43,573 nucleotides of DNA, taken from contig JAFSQV010000087.1 of the NCBI GenBank assembly GCA_017446455.1, positions 1 through 43,573 of the forward strand. Reading direction: 5' to 3'. The translations under genes and the position numbers were made by a program. The stretch is from Paludibacteraceae bacterium (lineage in GTDB: Bacteria; Bacteroidota; Bacteroidia; Bacteroidales; Paludibacteraceae). This document shows positions 7,882 through 15,991 of this stretch, one piece after another (position 1 is the stretch's first letter; every line of letters starts with the position of its first letter). The notes under the pieces were generated by a model. That model saw nothing but the letters and a program-made list of their open reading frames with translations. It made no database searches and had not been told where the DNA came from.

Positions 7882-10800
7882 ATGAAAGCGAATATGATAA
7901 ATACCAATTCGATTAAGACATACCTCTGCGCAGTTGTAATGCTGCTCGGAATGAGTGCAAACGCGTGGGGAGCACTAACGTTTACAGCCACACCAAGCAG
8001 CAAAGATATTGAGATTTCAGAGGCAACGGATAGTTACTTTGATGTTGAAATATCTGTGTCCGGAACGCTTCAGCAACTAACAGATGATGAAGGCAATAAG
8101 TATTATATTAATGCCATATTAGGTGATTGGGGCGATAATGAGGATTATACTTTAGAGTGTTCCTTTGATACGGAAAGTGTTACGTACATTAAAAACGACA
8201 ATAGTGGAACATTGCGCGTGTGGTATACTATTATGTCACAAGGGACCTATTCGTTTGACATATACATATATGCGCAAGAAAAAGGGCAGGCGATGACATA
8301 TACTACAGTTCCCGTTACGATTACATGGGACTGCAATGAGCCGACGTTGACGCTTGGTTCCAGCACTACAACCATGAATTTTGGCGACAACAGTAATACG
8401 TTTACTGTCACCAAGACGACAAACAGTACAGGAACAATTACGTGGTCGAGTACGGATGAAAGTGTAGCTACGGTTGCCCAAAACGGTTCCGGCAATGGTG
8501 TTGTGACGGTAGTTGGCGCAGGTACTGCTACAATTCAGTGTAAAGTGGATGCCGCAGGAGGAAAGTGTGCAAAGACAGTAGGACATTCTCTGACGGTTAA
8601 TGCAGTAACGCCGGTTCTTGCGACGAATGTGTCCGGTAAAGAGTTTGCGGTGAGTGCAGAAACGGCACATGGAGCTACTTTCTCAGGCGGTGTGGTAACC
8701 AGCAAAGGTAACGCTTCTATTACGCGCTACGGCTTTGTAATCGGAACGAGTTCAACGGTAGTGGTAGGAGGAACCGGAGCGAACAAACCTGTTATAGGGA
8801 CCTATTGGTCGGATGATATTGCTTTGAATACCGCGTTTGGTTCCAAAACGGCTACTACCGGATTGACCGCAGGGACAACCTATTATGCTCGGCCGTGGGC
8901 ATATAACGGAGAACTATACGGTTATGGAACAGCAGTGTCGTTTACTACGCTGAATGAATATGACATTGATTTGGATAAGAATAACAGCGATGATGGTTCT
9001 ACAGATGGTTTGGCAACCGTTGCGGAAAACGCGACCTCAATAGAGATAGAAGCTCCGACGCGTACGGGATACCATGTAGAGGGTTATTATACGACTTCGG
9101 GCTGTGCGACGAAGGTTGCCACGGCTGCGGGTGCACTACAGGCAAGTATTACCGTCAGCGAGACCAACTGGACAAACGGAAGCAGCCAATGGGTAAAAGG
9201 CGGCGATGCTACGTTCTATACCAATTGGGCGGCGAACACATATACCGTTACGTTTGACAAGAACGGAGGTAGCGGTGGTTCCGACAATGTGACTGCTACA
9301 TACAATGCAGCGATGCCTGTAGCTACGATGCCGACGACACCTCCGGCTGTGGGAAAAGTATTTGAGGGCTATTATTACAATAGTGTCAAGTACTACAACG
9401 CGGACGGAAGTAGCGCGCATGTATGGGACGTTGCGGGCGCTGCGACATTGACGGCAGCCTGGACAACTTCTTCGCCGACCTTGACGATTGCAAGCGTAGA
9501 TAAGATTGTTATCAGTTCTACGACGCCGAGTCTGTCTGAGGCTGGAAGTGCTTCGGTTACGTATAACTCGACGGTAACGCTTAGTCATGGAGATCCGGAC
9601 GCAGGGTATTATTGGTTGGATTGGAACGTCTATGAAACCGGAAATGAAGGCAACACGTTGACGGTAACGAACAACCAGTTCACGATGCCGAATCACGATG
9701 TAACGGTTAGTGCAAATCTATACACCGACTTGGTATTCAGTTGCTCGGAGTTGACATTGACACCGCATTTGGTAACTGCCAGCACACCGATATTTATTAC
9801 CTCTACGGCTAACAAACAGGTTCGCTCGCAGGATTACATCCAAATCACGGGTAGCGGTTTGACTCCGAATAGCGATTTGTCGTTCCCGAACCTGAATAGT
9901 AAGTTTGCCGTTTTGACGGCTTCCGGTGGTACACTTTCCACCGATGAAGACGGTTCGATTGACGAGGCGGCTTATATCTTCTATACACCGGCTGCAGATG
10001 CCACGACAGATGGTATAGATGAGATGAGCGGTTTGACGGTCAGCGTAGGCGGCGCGAAACCCAAACAGGCAAGTTTGGTACAAAGTATTATCGGTCGTCA
10101 CTTGCCGGCAGCGTTCGTGATTGCCGGTAAGAAGAATAACAAGTGGTACGCAATGCCGGCCAACATGGCTTCGACCATGAATCCGAAACCGTCAGAGATA
10201 GCAGTAGATAATCTCAGCAATCCGAGTGTTGCTTATGCGGCGGATAGCACTATCTATAGTATGGAAGGCCCAACGGCTTCGAACATCTCCGGTAGCAACG
10301 GACAATACATCCGATTTGTGATGATGCCGTTGTGGGCAGATGATTCGGACCACTCAAAAGGCCATGCTCCACTGTTCGGTAGCGCAACCGGAACACGTAC
10401 GATAGGAAAGAGCGGTGATAGCCAAGCGACGAGCAATCTGAACTCCGGTGGCTGGTGGTGGAAACTGGTTCAGACCAATACCAGTATTACCAATCCGCAG
10501 GATGCGAAATATACAATCTATGCCGCTAATAACTCCAGTTCGTTAAGTTTGCGTGACAATGCCGGAAATCCGGATTGGGGATTGTTTGCGAGCGGTGTAT
10601 CCGAGCTGAGGCTGATCCCGGCAAGTAGTATTGCGTCTGCAGTGGCGAGTGTAGTCGAGTGGGGACAACATTCGGCTGTCATCGAAGTCGATGCGGAAGG
10701 CATAGGTGCTACGTCAGTGGTAGGATACCTCGGCGAAGCAACGAGTTCCCCGATTACGCTTGTTCAAACAAAAGCAGGTGATCCTAAAAACGCGAAATCG

Positions 10801-12486
10801 AAATATAACTATACGGTACCCTTCGGCGATGGAATAGACTTTGCTGCGGCTGCAAGCAACGGCGCGATGCTGACGCTGGAGTGGAAGAACGGAGAGACGG
10901 TGAAAGCGATGAGTAATATTATCGTACCAAAGATTATCGCTTCGACTGGCGATATGAAGACTATCATGTCAGGTGACGCGCAGTGGGAGACCGAAGTGCA
11001 TGTGTTGCCTGGCGTAACGCTGACAGCTAACGGTGGTTCCTTTGAGAGCAGCGACGTTAAAATCAACCTGCTGGAGATTTATCCGGGTGCTACCGTCAGT
11101 GTGACAACAGGTACGCTGAATGTAGCGAGTCTGGTATTGCGTAACGGATGGAGACGAATAGGAGGTAAGACCTACGATGTAGCCCGTCTGCATGTAGCTA
11201 CTGCTGCGAATCTTACAAAAGCGAATATTACTGACGGCTGGTACTCCGATTGGTACATTGACTATGACCAGTACTATCCGATTGCTGTCCCGTTCCCTGT
11301 AGCAACCAGCAGTATCTGTTATAAGAACAGCAATAGTGCGGCTTCCAGCGGCGTGACCATCCGTTATTATGACGGCGCGCTGCGTGCAACCAATGAGCAG
11401 CAGTACCAAGATTTGAACTGGGTGGCATACACCTGGGGCGGTACGATGCCGGCAAATCTGGAGCCGAGTAAGGGGTATGTGATGACTGCGAAACGCCCGA
11501 GCGGAAAAGCCTTCTCCATCGTACGTCTGCCCATGACGTTCAGCAACCCCTGGACGGCGTCAGGCGAGAAAGGCGAAGTAGGCGGAACGCATAAAGACCA
11601 AGTGGAGATAACCGCTTATGGCGCCGACGCCGATCCTGCCAAGCCGACGTACGTTGTAGGATGGAACATGATTGCCAACCCGTACATGGCCGTTTATACT
11701 GGAACTATCGAATACGGCGATGAGACCAAGGTGAATGTGGTCAATATTCCGGATGTGGACTTCCGCGAGTACGACCAGGTTGCCACAGCCACAGCGAAGC
11801 TAAAACCGGGAAGCGCGTTCCTGGTTCAGGCGCCCAAGACAGGCGTAGTGACCTTCGGCGCAGCCAATCGACAACTCTCCATGCCGAGTTACCGCCGCGA
11901 AGTGCGCGAGGAGACCGAACCCGAACAACAGGCATATATCGTGCTGAGTAATGAGGAGGCGGAAGATATGATGGGTATTTTCGTGAGCGACAAATATACG
12001 GCGGAGTACGACCTCAACGGCGATGTGGAGAAGATGCTGAGCGACGGAACAACGCTACGTACGTACATGCGCTACAACGATATGAATATGGCATATGTGG
12101 CGATAGACAAGGTATTGGCGCAAGAGCCGATCCCCGTGAGCGTACGTATTCCGAATGACGGAGAATATACGTTCTCGCTGCACGAGGCAAGTATAGTGGC
12201 GAACTTAGAGGGAATTTATCTCATCGATCATTATGAAGGCAACCGCGAAACCAATCTGCTCGAAGAGAATTATATGTTCTACTCGCCTGCCGGAACAATC
12301 GCCGATCGTTTCACCATCAATGCGAAAGTCGGAGCACGAGACGTACCGACTGATATCGATGTCACCGAGGCGGAGAAGAACAGCGGCAAGGCCGTGAAAT
12401 TCCTCTATCGAGATAAACTGTATATCATGCGGAGCGGTCGTATCTACGACGCAACTGGTAAGCAAGTGAAAGGAGGCGCACAATGA
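7882..12486 (+). CDS. Large secreted adhesin-like protein with InlB repeats and T9SS-like tail
   Basis: 1534 residues from the ATG at 7882. This start is preferred over 7864 because AAAGGAG lies just upstream of it and because MKAN matches the start of the truncated paralogue. The signal peptide ends in GMSANAWGA. A beta-rich domain, a Big_2-like segment (TITWSSTDESVATV), an FN3-like domain and two InlB-like repeats (GYHVEGYY, KVFEGYYYN) follow. The long C-terminal half contains a WYSDWYIDYDQYYPIAVPFP stretch and a VGWNMIANPYMA stretch of the kind seen in large Bacteroidales secreted proteins. The extreme C-terminus has FLYRDKLYIMRSGRIYDATG, matching the short tail shared by the secreted amylases in this window. 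It is likely exported by T9SS and surface-located. The stop overlaps the next start (ATGA). Confidence 0.8.
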   Translation: MKANMINTNSIKTYLCAVVMLLGMSANAWGALTFTATPSSKDIEISEATDSYFDVEISVSGTLQQLTDDEGNKYYINAILGDWGDNEDYTLECSFDTESVTYIKNDNSGTLRVWYTIMSQGTYSFDIYIYAQEKGQAMTYTTVPVTITWDCNEPTLTLGSSTTTMNFGDNSNTFTVTKTTNSTGTITWSSTDESVATVAQNGSGNGVVTVVGAGTATIQCKVDAAGGKCAKTVGHSLTVNAVTPVLATNVSGKEFAVSAETAHGATFSGGVVTSKGNASITRYGFVIGTSSTVVVGGTGANKPVIGTYWSDDIALNTAFGSKTATTGLTAGTTYYARPWAYNGELYGYGTAVSFTTLNEYDIDLDKNNSDDGSTDGLATVAENATSIEIEAPTRTGYHVEGYYTTSGCATKVATAAGALQASITVSETNWTNGSSQWVKGGDATFYTNWAANTYTVTFDKNGGSGGSDNVTATYNAAMPVATMPTTPPAVGKVFEGYYYNSVKYYNADGSSAHVWDVAGAATLTAAWTTSSPTLTIASVDKIVISSTTPSLSEAGSASVTYNSTVTLSHGDPDAGYYWLDWNVYETGNEGNTLTVTNNQFTMPNHDVTVSANLYTDLVFSCSELTLTPHLVTASTPIFITSTANKQVRSQDYIQITGSGLTPNSDLSFPNLNSKFAVLTASGGTLSTDEDGSIDEAAYIFYTPAADATTDGIDEMSGLTVSVGGAKPKQASLVQSIIGRHLPAAFVIAGKKNNKWYAMPANMASTMNPKPSEIAVDNLSNPSVAYAADSTIYSMEGPTASNISGSNGQYIRFVMMPLWADDSDHSKGHAPLFGSATGTRTIGKSGDSQATSNLNSGGWWWKLVQTNTSITNPQDAKYTIYAANNSSSLSLRDNAGNPDWGLFASGVSELRLIPASSIASAVASVVEWGQHSAVIEVDAEGIGATSVVGYLGEATSSPITLVQTKAGDPKNAKSKYNYTVPFGDGIDFAAAASNGAMLTLEWKNGETVKAMSNIIVPKIIASTGDMKTIMSGDAQWETEVHVLPGVTLTANGGSFESSDVKINLLEIYPGATVSVTTGTLNVASLVLRNGWRRIGGKTYDVARLHVATAANLTKANITDGWYSDWYIDYDQYYPIAVPFPVATSSICYKNSNSAASSGVTIRYYDGALRATNEQQYQDLNWVAYTWGGTMPANLEPSKGYVMTAKRPSGKAFSIVRLPMTFSNPWTASGEKGEVGGTHKDQVEITAYGADADPAKPTYVVGWNMIANPYMAVYTGTIEYGDETKVNVVNIPDVDFREYDQVATATAKLKPGSAFLVQAPKTGVVTFGAANRQLSMPSYRREVREETEPEQQAYIVLSNEEAEDMMGIFVSDKYTAEYDLNGDVEKMLSDGTTLRTYMRYNDMNMAYVAIDKVLAQEPIPVSVRIPNDGEYTFSLHEASIVANLEGIYLIDHYEGNRETNLLEENYMFYSPAGTIADRFTINAKVGARDVPTDIDVTEAEKNSGKAVKFLYRDKLYIMRSGRIYDATGKQVKGGAQ

Positions 12487-12908
12487 AAACGATGAGATAT
12501 ATACTGGCTCTGATGGCTATATTCAGCGTGCTTGGCGTCTCTGCTGCGACGTTCGGAACGCCGTACCAAGCGCCCAAGCACCGTCCGGTGTACATTACCC
12601 AAACAGGCACGCCGATGCCGACGGCTACGATGAGTTCGATGGATGCCGCGATGATGAGTTCGGGTTCGACACTTCCGATGGCGGCGGTGAGCGGTACCAC
12701 GACGGCAAATGACTATGCGGCGAGTGGACCACACCGCGCGAAGATGGTAGGAGAAGACGAAGGATTGGAAGAAGGCGATCCGGATCCGAGTGTTCCTGTC
12801 AATCCGAACCCTCTCGGCGATGCGGCACTCCCGCTGTACTTGCTCGCTTGCGTGTATATATGCGCCCGCGCGTTCCTAAGAAATAAGAAGAGAGTTATTA
12901 GCCGATAG
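12483..12908 (+). CDS. Small secreted protein with C-terminal membrane tail
   Basis: 141 residues with a start codon overlapping the adhesin stop, so it is probably translationally coupled. It has an N-terminal signal peptide (YILALMAIFSVLGVSA), a middle rich in Met, Ser, Thr and Pro, an acidic linker (GEDEGLEEGDPDPSVPVNP) and a C-terminal hydrophobic segment (PLGDAALPLYLLACVYICAR) followed by basic residues (NKKR). This tail has the layout of sorting or anchoring tails (short motif, one membrane helix, basic end). I do not recognise a named family. Coupling to the adhesin suggests it helps that protein's display or is displayed beside it; this is inference. Confidence 0.65.
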   Translation: MKTMRYILALMAIFSVLGVSAATFGTPYQAPKHRPVYITQTGTPMPTATMSSMDAAMMSSGSTLPMAAVSGTTTANDYAASGPHRAKMVGEDEGLEEGDPDPSVPVNPNPLGDAALPLYLLACVYICARAFLRNKKRVISR

Positions 12909-12924
12909 GAAATAGTAAACAGAA

Positions 12925-12956
12925 AATTAGAGGCAACCATTTGGCTGCCTCTAATT
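12925..12956. terminator. Hairpin between convergent genes, probable bidirectional terminator
   Basis: An 11-bp perfect stem (AATTAGAGGCA / TGCCTCTAATT), extendable by CC/GG, sits in the 52-base gap between convergent genes. There is no long T-run on either side. Confidence 0.55.
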
Positions 12957-12960
12957 GGAT

Positions 12961-13167
12961 TTATGCGATAGATTGATATAATGCTACGGTGCCAAGATGC
13001 CAGTACTTGGTGTCCTCGCGTTCTAAGCGCTTGTACATATCCGAAGCATATACCTTACGCATAGCATCTAAAAGCGTCACATTATGATGCCGCGCATACA
13101 TCTCGGCTACTGCCATCACTTTACCCGGCAGCAGGAGGTATAAGTTATCTTGCGTTATCGTTCCCAT
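12961..13167 (-). CDS. Small DUF3791-like protein, third gene of a TA-like operon
   Basis: 68 residues, helical and charged, with the core LPGKVMAVAEMYARHHNVTL and an end reading KYWHLGTVALYQ. It starts 5 bases after the stop of the DUF3990 gene. Small proteins of this type accompany DUF3990 genes and are presumed antitoxin or accessory partners. The family assignment is from general resemblance only. Confidence 0.55.
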   Translation of the reverse strand: MGTITQDNLYLLLPGKVMAVAEMYARHHNVTLLDAMRKVYASDMYKRLEREDTKYWHLGTVALYQSIA

Positions 13168-13172
13168 TCGTC

Positions 13173-13649
13173 TTAAACTTCTTTGGCTTCCACAAAACGG
13201 AGATGCTTCAGCGCTTTCTCCGTATGAAACAGCATTTGATCTACTAGTTTATACACCTTCAGCTCTTGCAATAAAGTTTGCTTGGAGATAAAACCTTGCT
13301 CATAAAGACTGAATTGAATATATACGCGATCGTTTGCCACCGGCCCGTAAACAATATCATAGTCATGAACGAAGTTCTCATCTTGGCGGTTGCGCATCAC
13401 GAAATCAATCCATTCATCTGAAGGACCGTCAAACCACAACACCTTGAGCGCTGCCAAATCATCCTTGTCAATCTCATACACATTGAGATATCTTTTGGAG
13501 CCGGGCGATTGGAACTTACTCAATGCCCATCTGCGCGCTTGATCCTCAGAACAAGTTGTATAGAACCCCGATCCGTAATCCAATGTACGGCTCGGAGTAA
13601 GGATATGCGGTTCGCTTACAATATGATTGCTTCCGTGATAGAGTTTCAT
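13173..13649 (-). CDS. DUF3990 protein, ADP-ribosyltransferase-like putative toxin
   Basis: 158 residues. It opens MKLYHGSNHIVSEP and continues with RTLDYGSGFYTTCSEDQARRWA. These match the DUF3990 family, which resembles ADP-ribosyltransferase folds (YHG(S/T) strand, GFYTT strand, then a helix with Q and A residues). Downstream are DIVYGPVANDRVY and an IQFSLYEQGF segment typical of the family. The start overlaps the stop of the upstream DUF3791 gene by 4 bases, and a second small gene follows closely. This three-gene order is a common toxin-antitoxin-like arrangement. Toxic activity and target are inference; the domain call is fairly secure. Confidence 0.8.
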   Translation of the reverse strand: MKLYHGSNHIVSEPHILTPSRTLDYGSGFYTTCSEDQARRWALSKFQSPGSKRYLNVYEIDKDDLAALKVLWFDGPSDEWIDFVMRNRQDENFVHDYDIVYGPVANDRVYIQFSLYEQGFISKQTLLQELKVYKLVDQMLFHTEKALKHLRFVEAKEV

Positions 13650-13852
13650 TGGCGATTCTGAATAAATTGGTCAATATCATCTACAAGCCATTCTTTTCCC
13701 TGCGTATGAAGTACGTCATAGTGCTCAGTGAGGTATGACGTCACCCCTTTCCGGTCGAAGAGGGCAAGTGTCTCATCCCCGGATAAACCGTGACGCATCT
13801 TATATGCCTCCACGCAGAAGGACAGAAAATATAGTGGCTCTTTATCACTCAT
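13646..13852 (-). CDS. DUF3791 protein, putative antitoxin
   Basis: 68 residues: LSFCVEAYKMRHGLSGDETL, then LFDRKGVTSYLTEHYDVLHT and a WLVDDID end. This is the normal pattern of DUF3791, a small helical family found directly upstream of DUF3990 genes. It is first in the operon, 26 bases after the promoter box at 13879-13886. Confidence 0.8.
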   Translation of the reverse strand: MSDKEPLYFLSFCVEAYKMRHGLSGDETLALFDRKGVTSYLTEHYDVLHTQGKEWLVDDIDQFIQNRQ

Positions 13853-13878
13853 AATGCGTATCTAAACCTTTGCGACCG

Positions 13879-13909
13879 CAAAGGTACAATATTTTTCTGA
13901 ATTATGCAA
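13879..13909 (-). promoter_or_regulatory. Bacteroidetes promoter for the DUF3791/DUF3990 operon
   Basis: On the minus strand: TTG at 13909-13907, 20 bases, then TACCTTTG (13886-13879), followed by GCGGTCGC. Confidence 0.8.
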
Positions 13910-13937
13910 ATTTTTGTATAAAATATTTGAAAATCCA

Positions 13938-15929
13938 TTAAAACGTAGCACGGAGGAGGAGATGGAGGTCTGTGCGGGTTTGTGGGCGGCTGTGTGAGGC
14001 CGCCCATGACTTTGCATAGAGGGTCTCCGAGGCGCGGAAATAGAGGGTCAACTGCGGGAGAATCTGCCAACGAAGGCAAAGAAACGCGCGGCCGCCGAGA
14101 CCATAGACGGCCGGGATCGAATAGGCATAGAGGACGTCGTATTCGTAGCAATAGATACGGTTGTCCCAGTTCCGGGCGTCGAAGAATTGGAGGCGGAGAC
14201 GGAGACTTAGTGGATGGTGTATAGTGTACGGTGTAAAGTCGTAGGCGATGTCTTGGAAGACGGAGACGCCGTAGGTTAGTGGTGATTGCTCATTGGTGAT
14301 TGGTGATTGGACTAAGTTGGCATCGATATTGGTGCGGAGGGACCAGCCGCCGGATTGGTAGTCGAACCACGCGCGGGTGGAGTAGGTGGAATTGGCACCT
14401 TTCTTTTTCGCTCGGGCGCGAAAAGCAAGTTGCCATTGGTGAATGGTAAATGGTGAATGGTATTGGGTTTCGAAGAGAGCGTCGTAGCCGAGGGAAGGGG
14501 ATTGCGGGATGCCGTATTTGGGACCGGAGAAATAGAACAGATCACCATAACCCCAGAAGCGCCAGTTTTTCAGGCGCGAGATCTCGAAACCGAGATAGCC
14601 TCCGTTCTCATCGCCCAGGCGGGAAGTCTCGGAGAAAGCATAACCAAGGGCGTTATCGAAATACGGCGAGTAATAGCGGTAGAGGGCTATTAACGAAATC
14701 CCATCTGTGGGGTAAAATCTGGAACCAACTATGGTTCCAAAACCCCAATGGGATTTTGTTATTGATGATTGATTATTGCTGATTGGTAATTGATCGTTGT
14801 TCTGCGCAGTGGCCACTTCGGCGAAGGCATCGAACCAGCCGTGGTTATAACGGGCGGAGGCGCCAAGGACGGCTTGGTTAGTTCCGCGGAAATAGTGCTG
14901 GTTATACGCCGCATTACGGTAGGGATGAATGCTGTCGGACCAGATATTCTCGATAGCCGTCAGTTGGACCTGTAAGCGCTTATGACGCACGGTGAGGTTG
15001 GCGCCGACGAGATGGTGCCAAGTGGAGTCATTCGCGCGTTGGAGACTGTATAAGGCACTGACGTCTAAACGCGTGGATTTGTTCCATTCCCAGCGTAAAG
15101 TAGCCCCTGCGCCGTGCAAGCCTGCGCCATCCACAGAAGAGTAGTAGCGGAGTCCTTCGGTGGTCTGTCCGACGGAAGTGACGTAGGCCGATTTGCCGGA
15201 ACGAAAGACAGGCGCAAGCACCAGTCCTTGGCCGAAAGAGGCCTGGAAATTGCCGGCGACGAGCGTATGAAGATGACCTATATCGCGGAGCTGGAGGTAC
15301 GCGCCGTATTGAAGACTTCGGGCATCGCCTCCGGCGGGGCGGCGGAGCTGAAGACCGAAGATCACACGGCGCTGGTAGTCAAACCGATAGCGCGTCTGAA
15401 CGTACATCGGATCGGTGCCTTCGAAATCTTCGATATTGCGGGCATCGATGCGGGTTAGCACTTCGTGCTTGGCGTAGCGAAAGACGTCTTTGGCATTTAG
15501 CGCATTGGCGGTTTGTGATTGGTCATTGGTGATTTGGACGAAAGGCAAGAGGTCGCGAATCTCGTAGTCGGCGAGGCTCTGGATCATGCGGAGTTCATAG
15601 AGCGATTCGAAGGGATGTTTGTCGGCGTAGAGAAGGATGTCGTCGATCTGGCGGGGCGAGAGGAAATGGAGTTGGGAGAGTTCTTCTTCGGACGTGTGAT
15701 TCAGGTCGATGGGCGATTCGTGGAGGGTATAGAGGTCCGATTGCAGTTGCTCGTAGTCGATCTCGCCGAGTTCGGTGACGGCGTTATAAATGTCCAATAC
15801 GACTTCGTCTAAGTTGAAAGTTCTTGCGATCTGCTGACGCCGTATGGAAAGTGGAAAGTTGAAAGACTCTTCTGCGGCAATAATCTGCCCCAGGAACAGA
15901 ACCCATATGAGTGCAAATTTCCGTTTCAC
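13938..15929 (-). CDS. Helix-hairpin-helix outer-membrane beta-barrel protein
   Basis: 663 residues when started at the GTG at 15929, which gives a good signal peptide (VKRKFALIWVLFLGQIIAAE). The alternative TTG at 15956 would lie upstream of the promoter box, so it is unlikely. After the signal comes a helical region with a ComEA/T2SK-like helix-hairpin-helix unit (PIDLNHTSEEELSQLHFLSP, then DDILLYADKHPFESLYEL). The remaining ~500 residues alternate aromatic strands (LIALYRYYSPYFDNALGYAF, LSLRLRLQFFDARNWD) and end in LLRATF, as in outer-membrane barrels. Proteins of this build are widespread in Bacteroidetes; their role is unknown. The gene is unusual for carrying at least six heptamer-repeat insertions (for example ITNEQSP, HSPFTIHQW, LPISNNQSSIT, VQITNDQSQ) and a long DNA hairpin at 14696-14757, all kept in frame. 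Confidence 0.8.
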   Translation of the reverse strand: MKRKFALIWVLFLGQIIAAEESFNFPLSIRRQQIARTFNLDEVVLDIYNAVTELGEIDYEQLQSDLYTLHESPIDLNHTSEEELSQLHFLSPRQIDDILLYADKHPFESLYELRMIQSLADYEIRDLLPFVQITNDQSQTANALNAKDVFRYAKHEVLTRIDARNIEDFEGTDPMYVQTRYRFDYQRRVIFGLQLRRPAGGDARSLQYGAYLQLRDIGHLHTLVAGNFQASFGQGLVLAPVFRSGKSAYVTSVGQTTEGLRYYSSVDGAGLHGAGATLRWEWNKSTRLDVSALYSLQRANDSTWHHLVGANLTVRHKRLQVQLTAIENIWSDSIHPYRNAAYNQHYFRGTNQAVLGASARYNHGWFDAFAEVATAQNNDQLPISNNQSSITKSHWGFGTIVGSRFYPTDGISLIALYRYYSPYFDNALGYAFSETSRLGDENGGYLGFEISRLKNWRFWGYGDLFYFSGPKYGIPQSPSLGYDALFETQYHSPFTIHQWQLAFRARAKKKGANSTYSTRAWFDYQSGGWSLRTNIDANLVQSPITNEQSPLTYGVSVFQDIAYDFTPYTIHHPLSLRLRLQFFDARNWDNRIYCYEYDVLYAYSIPAVYGLGGRAFLCLRWQILPQLTLYFRASETLYAKSWAASHSRPQTRTDLHLLLRATF
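14210..14237. repeat. Heptamer array in HhH gene, four units
   Basis: Units GTGGATG, GTGTATA, GTGTACG, GTGTAAA; they encode the PYTIHHP stretch. Confidence 0.65.
14282..14309. repeat. Heptamer array in HhH gene, four units
   Basis: GTGATTG three times and CTCATTG once; they encode QSPITNEQSP. Confidence 0.75.
14433..14467. repeat. Heptamer array in HhH gene, five units
   Basis: CCATTGG, TGAATGG, TAAATGG, TGAATGG, TATTGGG; they encode the YHSPFTIHQW stretch. Confidence 0.7.
14696..14757. repeat. Long hairpin-forming palindrome inside the HhH coding sequence
   Basis: The two arms pair in three perfect blocks: AAATCCCAT/ATGGGATTT (9 bp), TGGGGT/ACCCCA (6 bp) and TGGAACCA/TGGTTCCA (8 bp). There is an ACTA loop, a 3-base bulge and a 6/2 internal loop. 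It is translated in frame as part of the barrel (SHWGFGTIVGSRFYPTDGIS) and directly abuts a heptamer array. Confidence 0.75.
14761..14795. repeat. Heptamer array in HhH gene, five units
   Basis: ATTGATG, ATTGATT, ATTGCTG, ATTGGTA, ATTGATC; they encode DQLPISNNQSS. Confidence 0.7.
15515..15535. repeat. Heptamer array in HhH gene, three units
   Basis: GTGATTG, GTCATTG, GTGATTT, 21 bases in all; they encode QITNDQS. Confidence 0.7.
15845..15865. repeat. Heptamer array in HhH gene, three units
   Basis: TGGAAAG, TGGAAAG, TTGAAAG, 21 bases just after the signal peptide region; they encode SFNFPLS. Confidence 0.65.
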
Positions 15930-15933
15930 TCTG

Positions 15934-15964
15934 CAAAAGTAGTAAAAAATTTGCAAGAGTGCAA
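15934..15964 (-). promoter_or_regulatory. Bacteroidetes promoter for the HhH protein gene
   Basis: On the minus strand: TTG (15964-15962), 20 bases, TACTTTTG (15941-15934). The GTG start at 15929 falls almost at the expected transcription start. Confidence 0.75.
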
Positions 15965-15981
15965 AAAATGTTGTAATTTTG
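15951..15981 (+). promoter_or_regulatory. Bacteroidetes promoter for the flippase-like gene
   Basis: TTG (15951-15953), 20 bases, TAATTTTG (15974-15981), 10 bases before the ATG. Its -33 region overlaps that of the divergent HhH promoter. Confidence 0.75.
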
Positions 15982-15991
15982 TAGCGAATTT

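Noticed and set aside
13849..14151. 100-residue minus-strand frame after the DUF3791 gene
   Set aside because: It is a shadow of the C-terminal coding region of the HhH protein and overlaps the DUF operon promoter.
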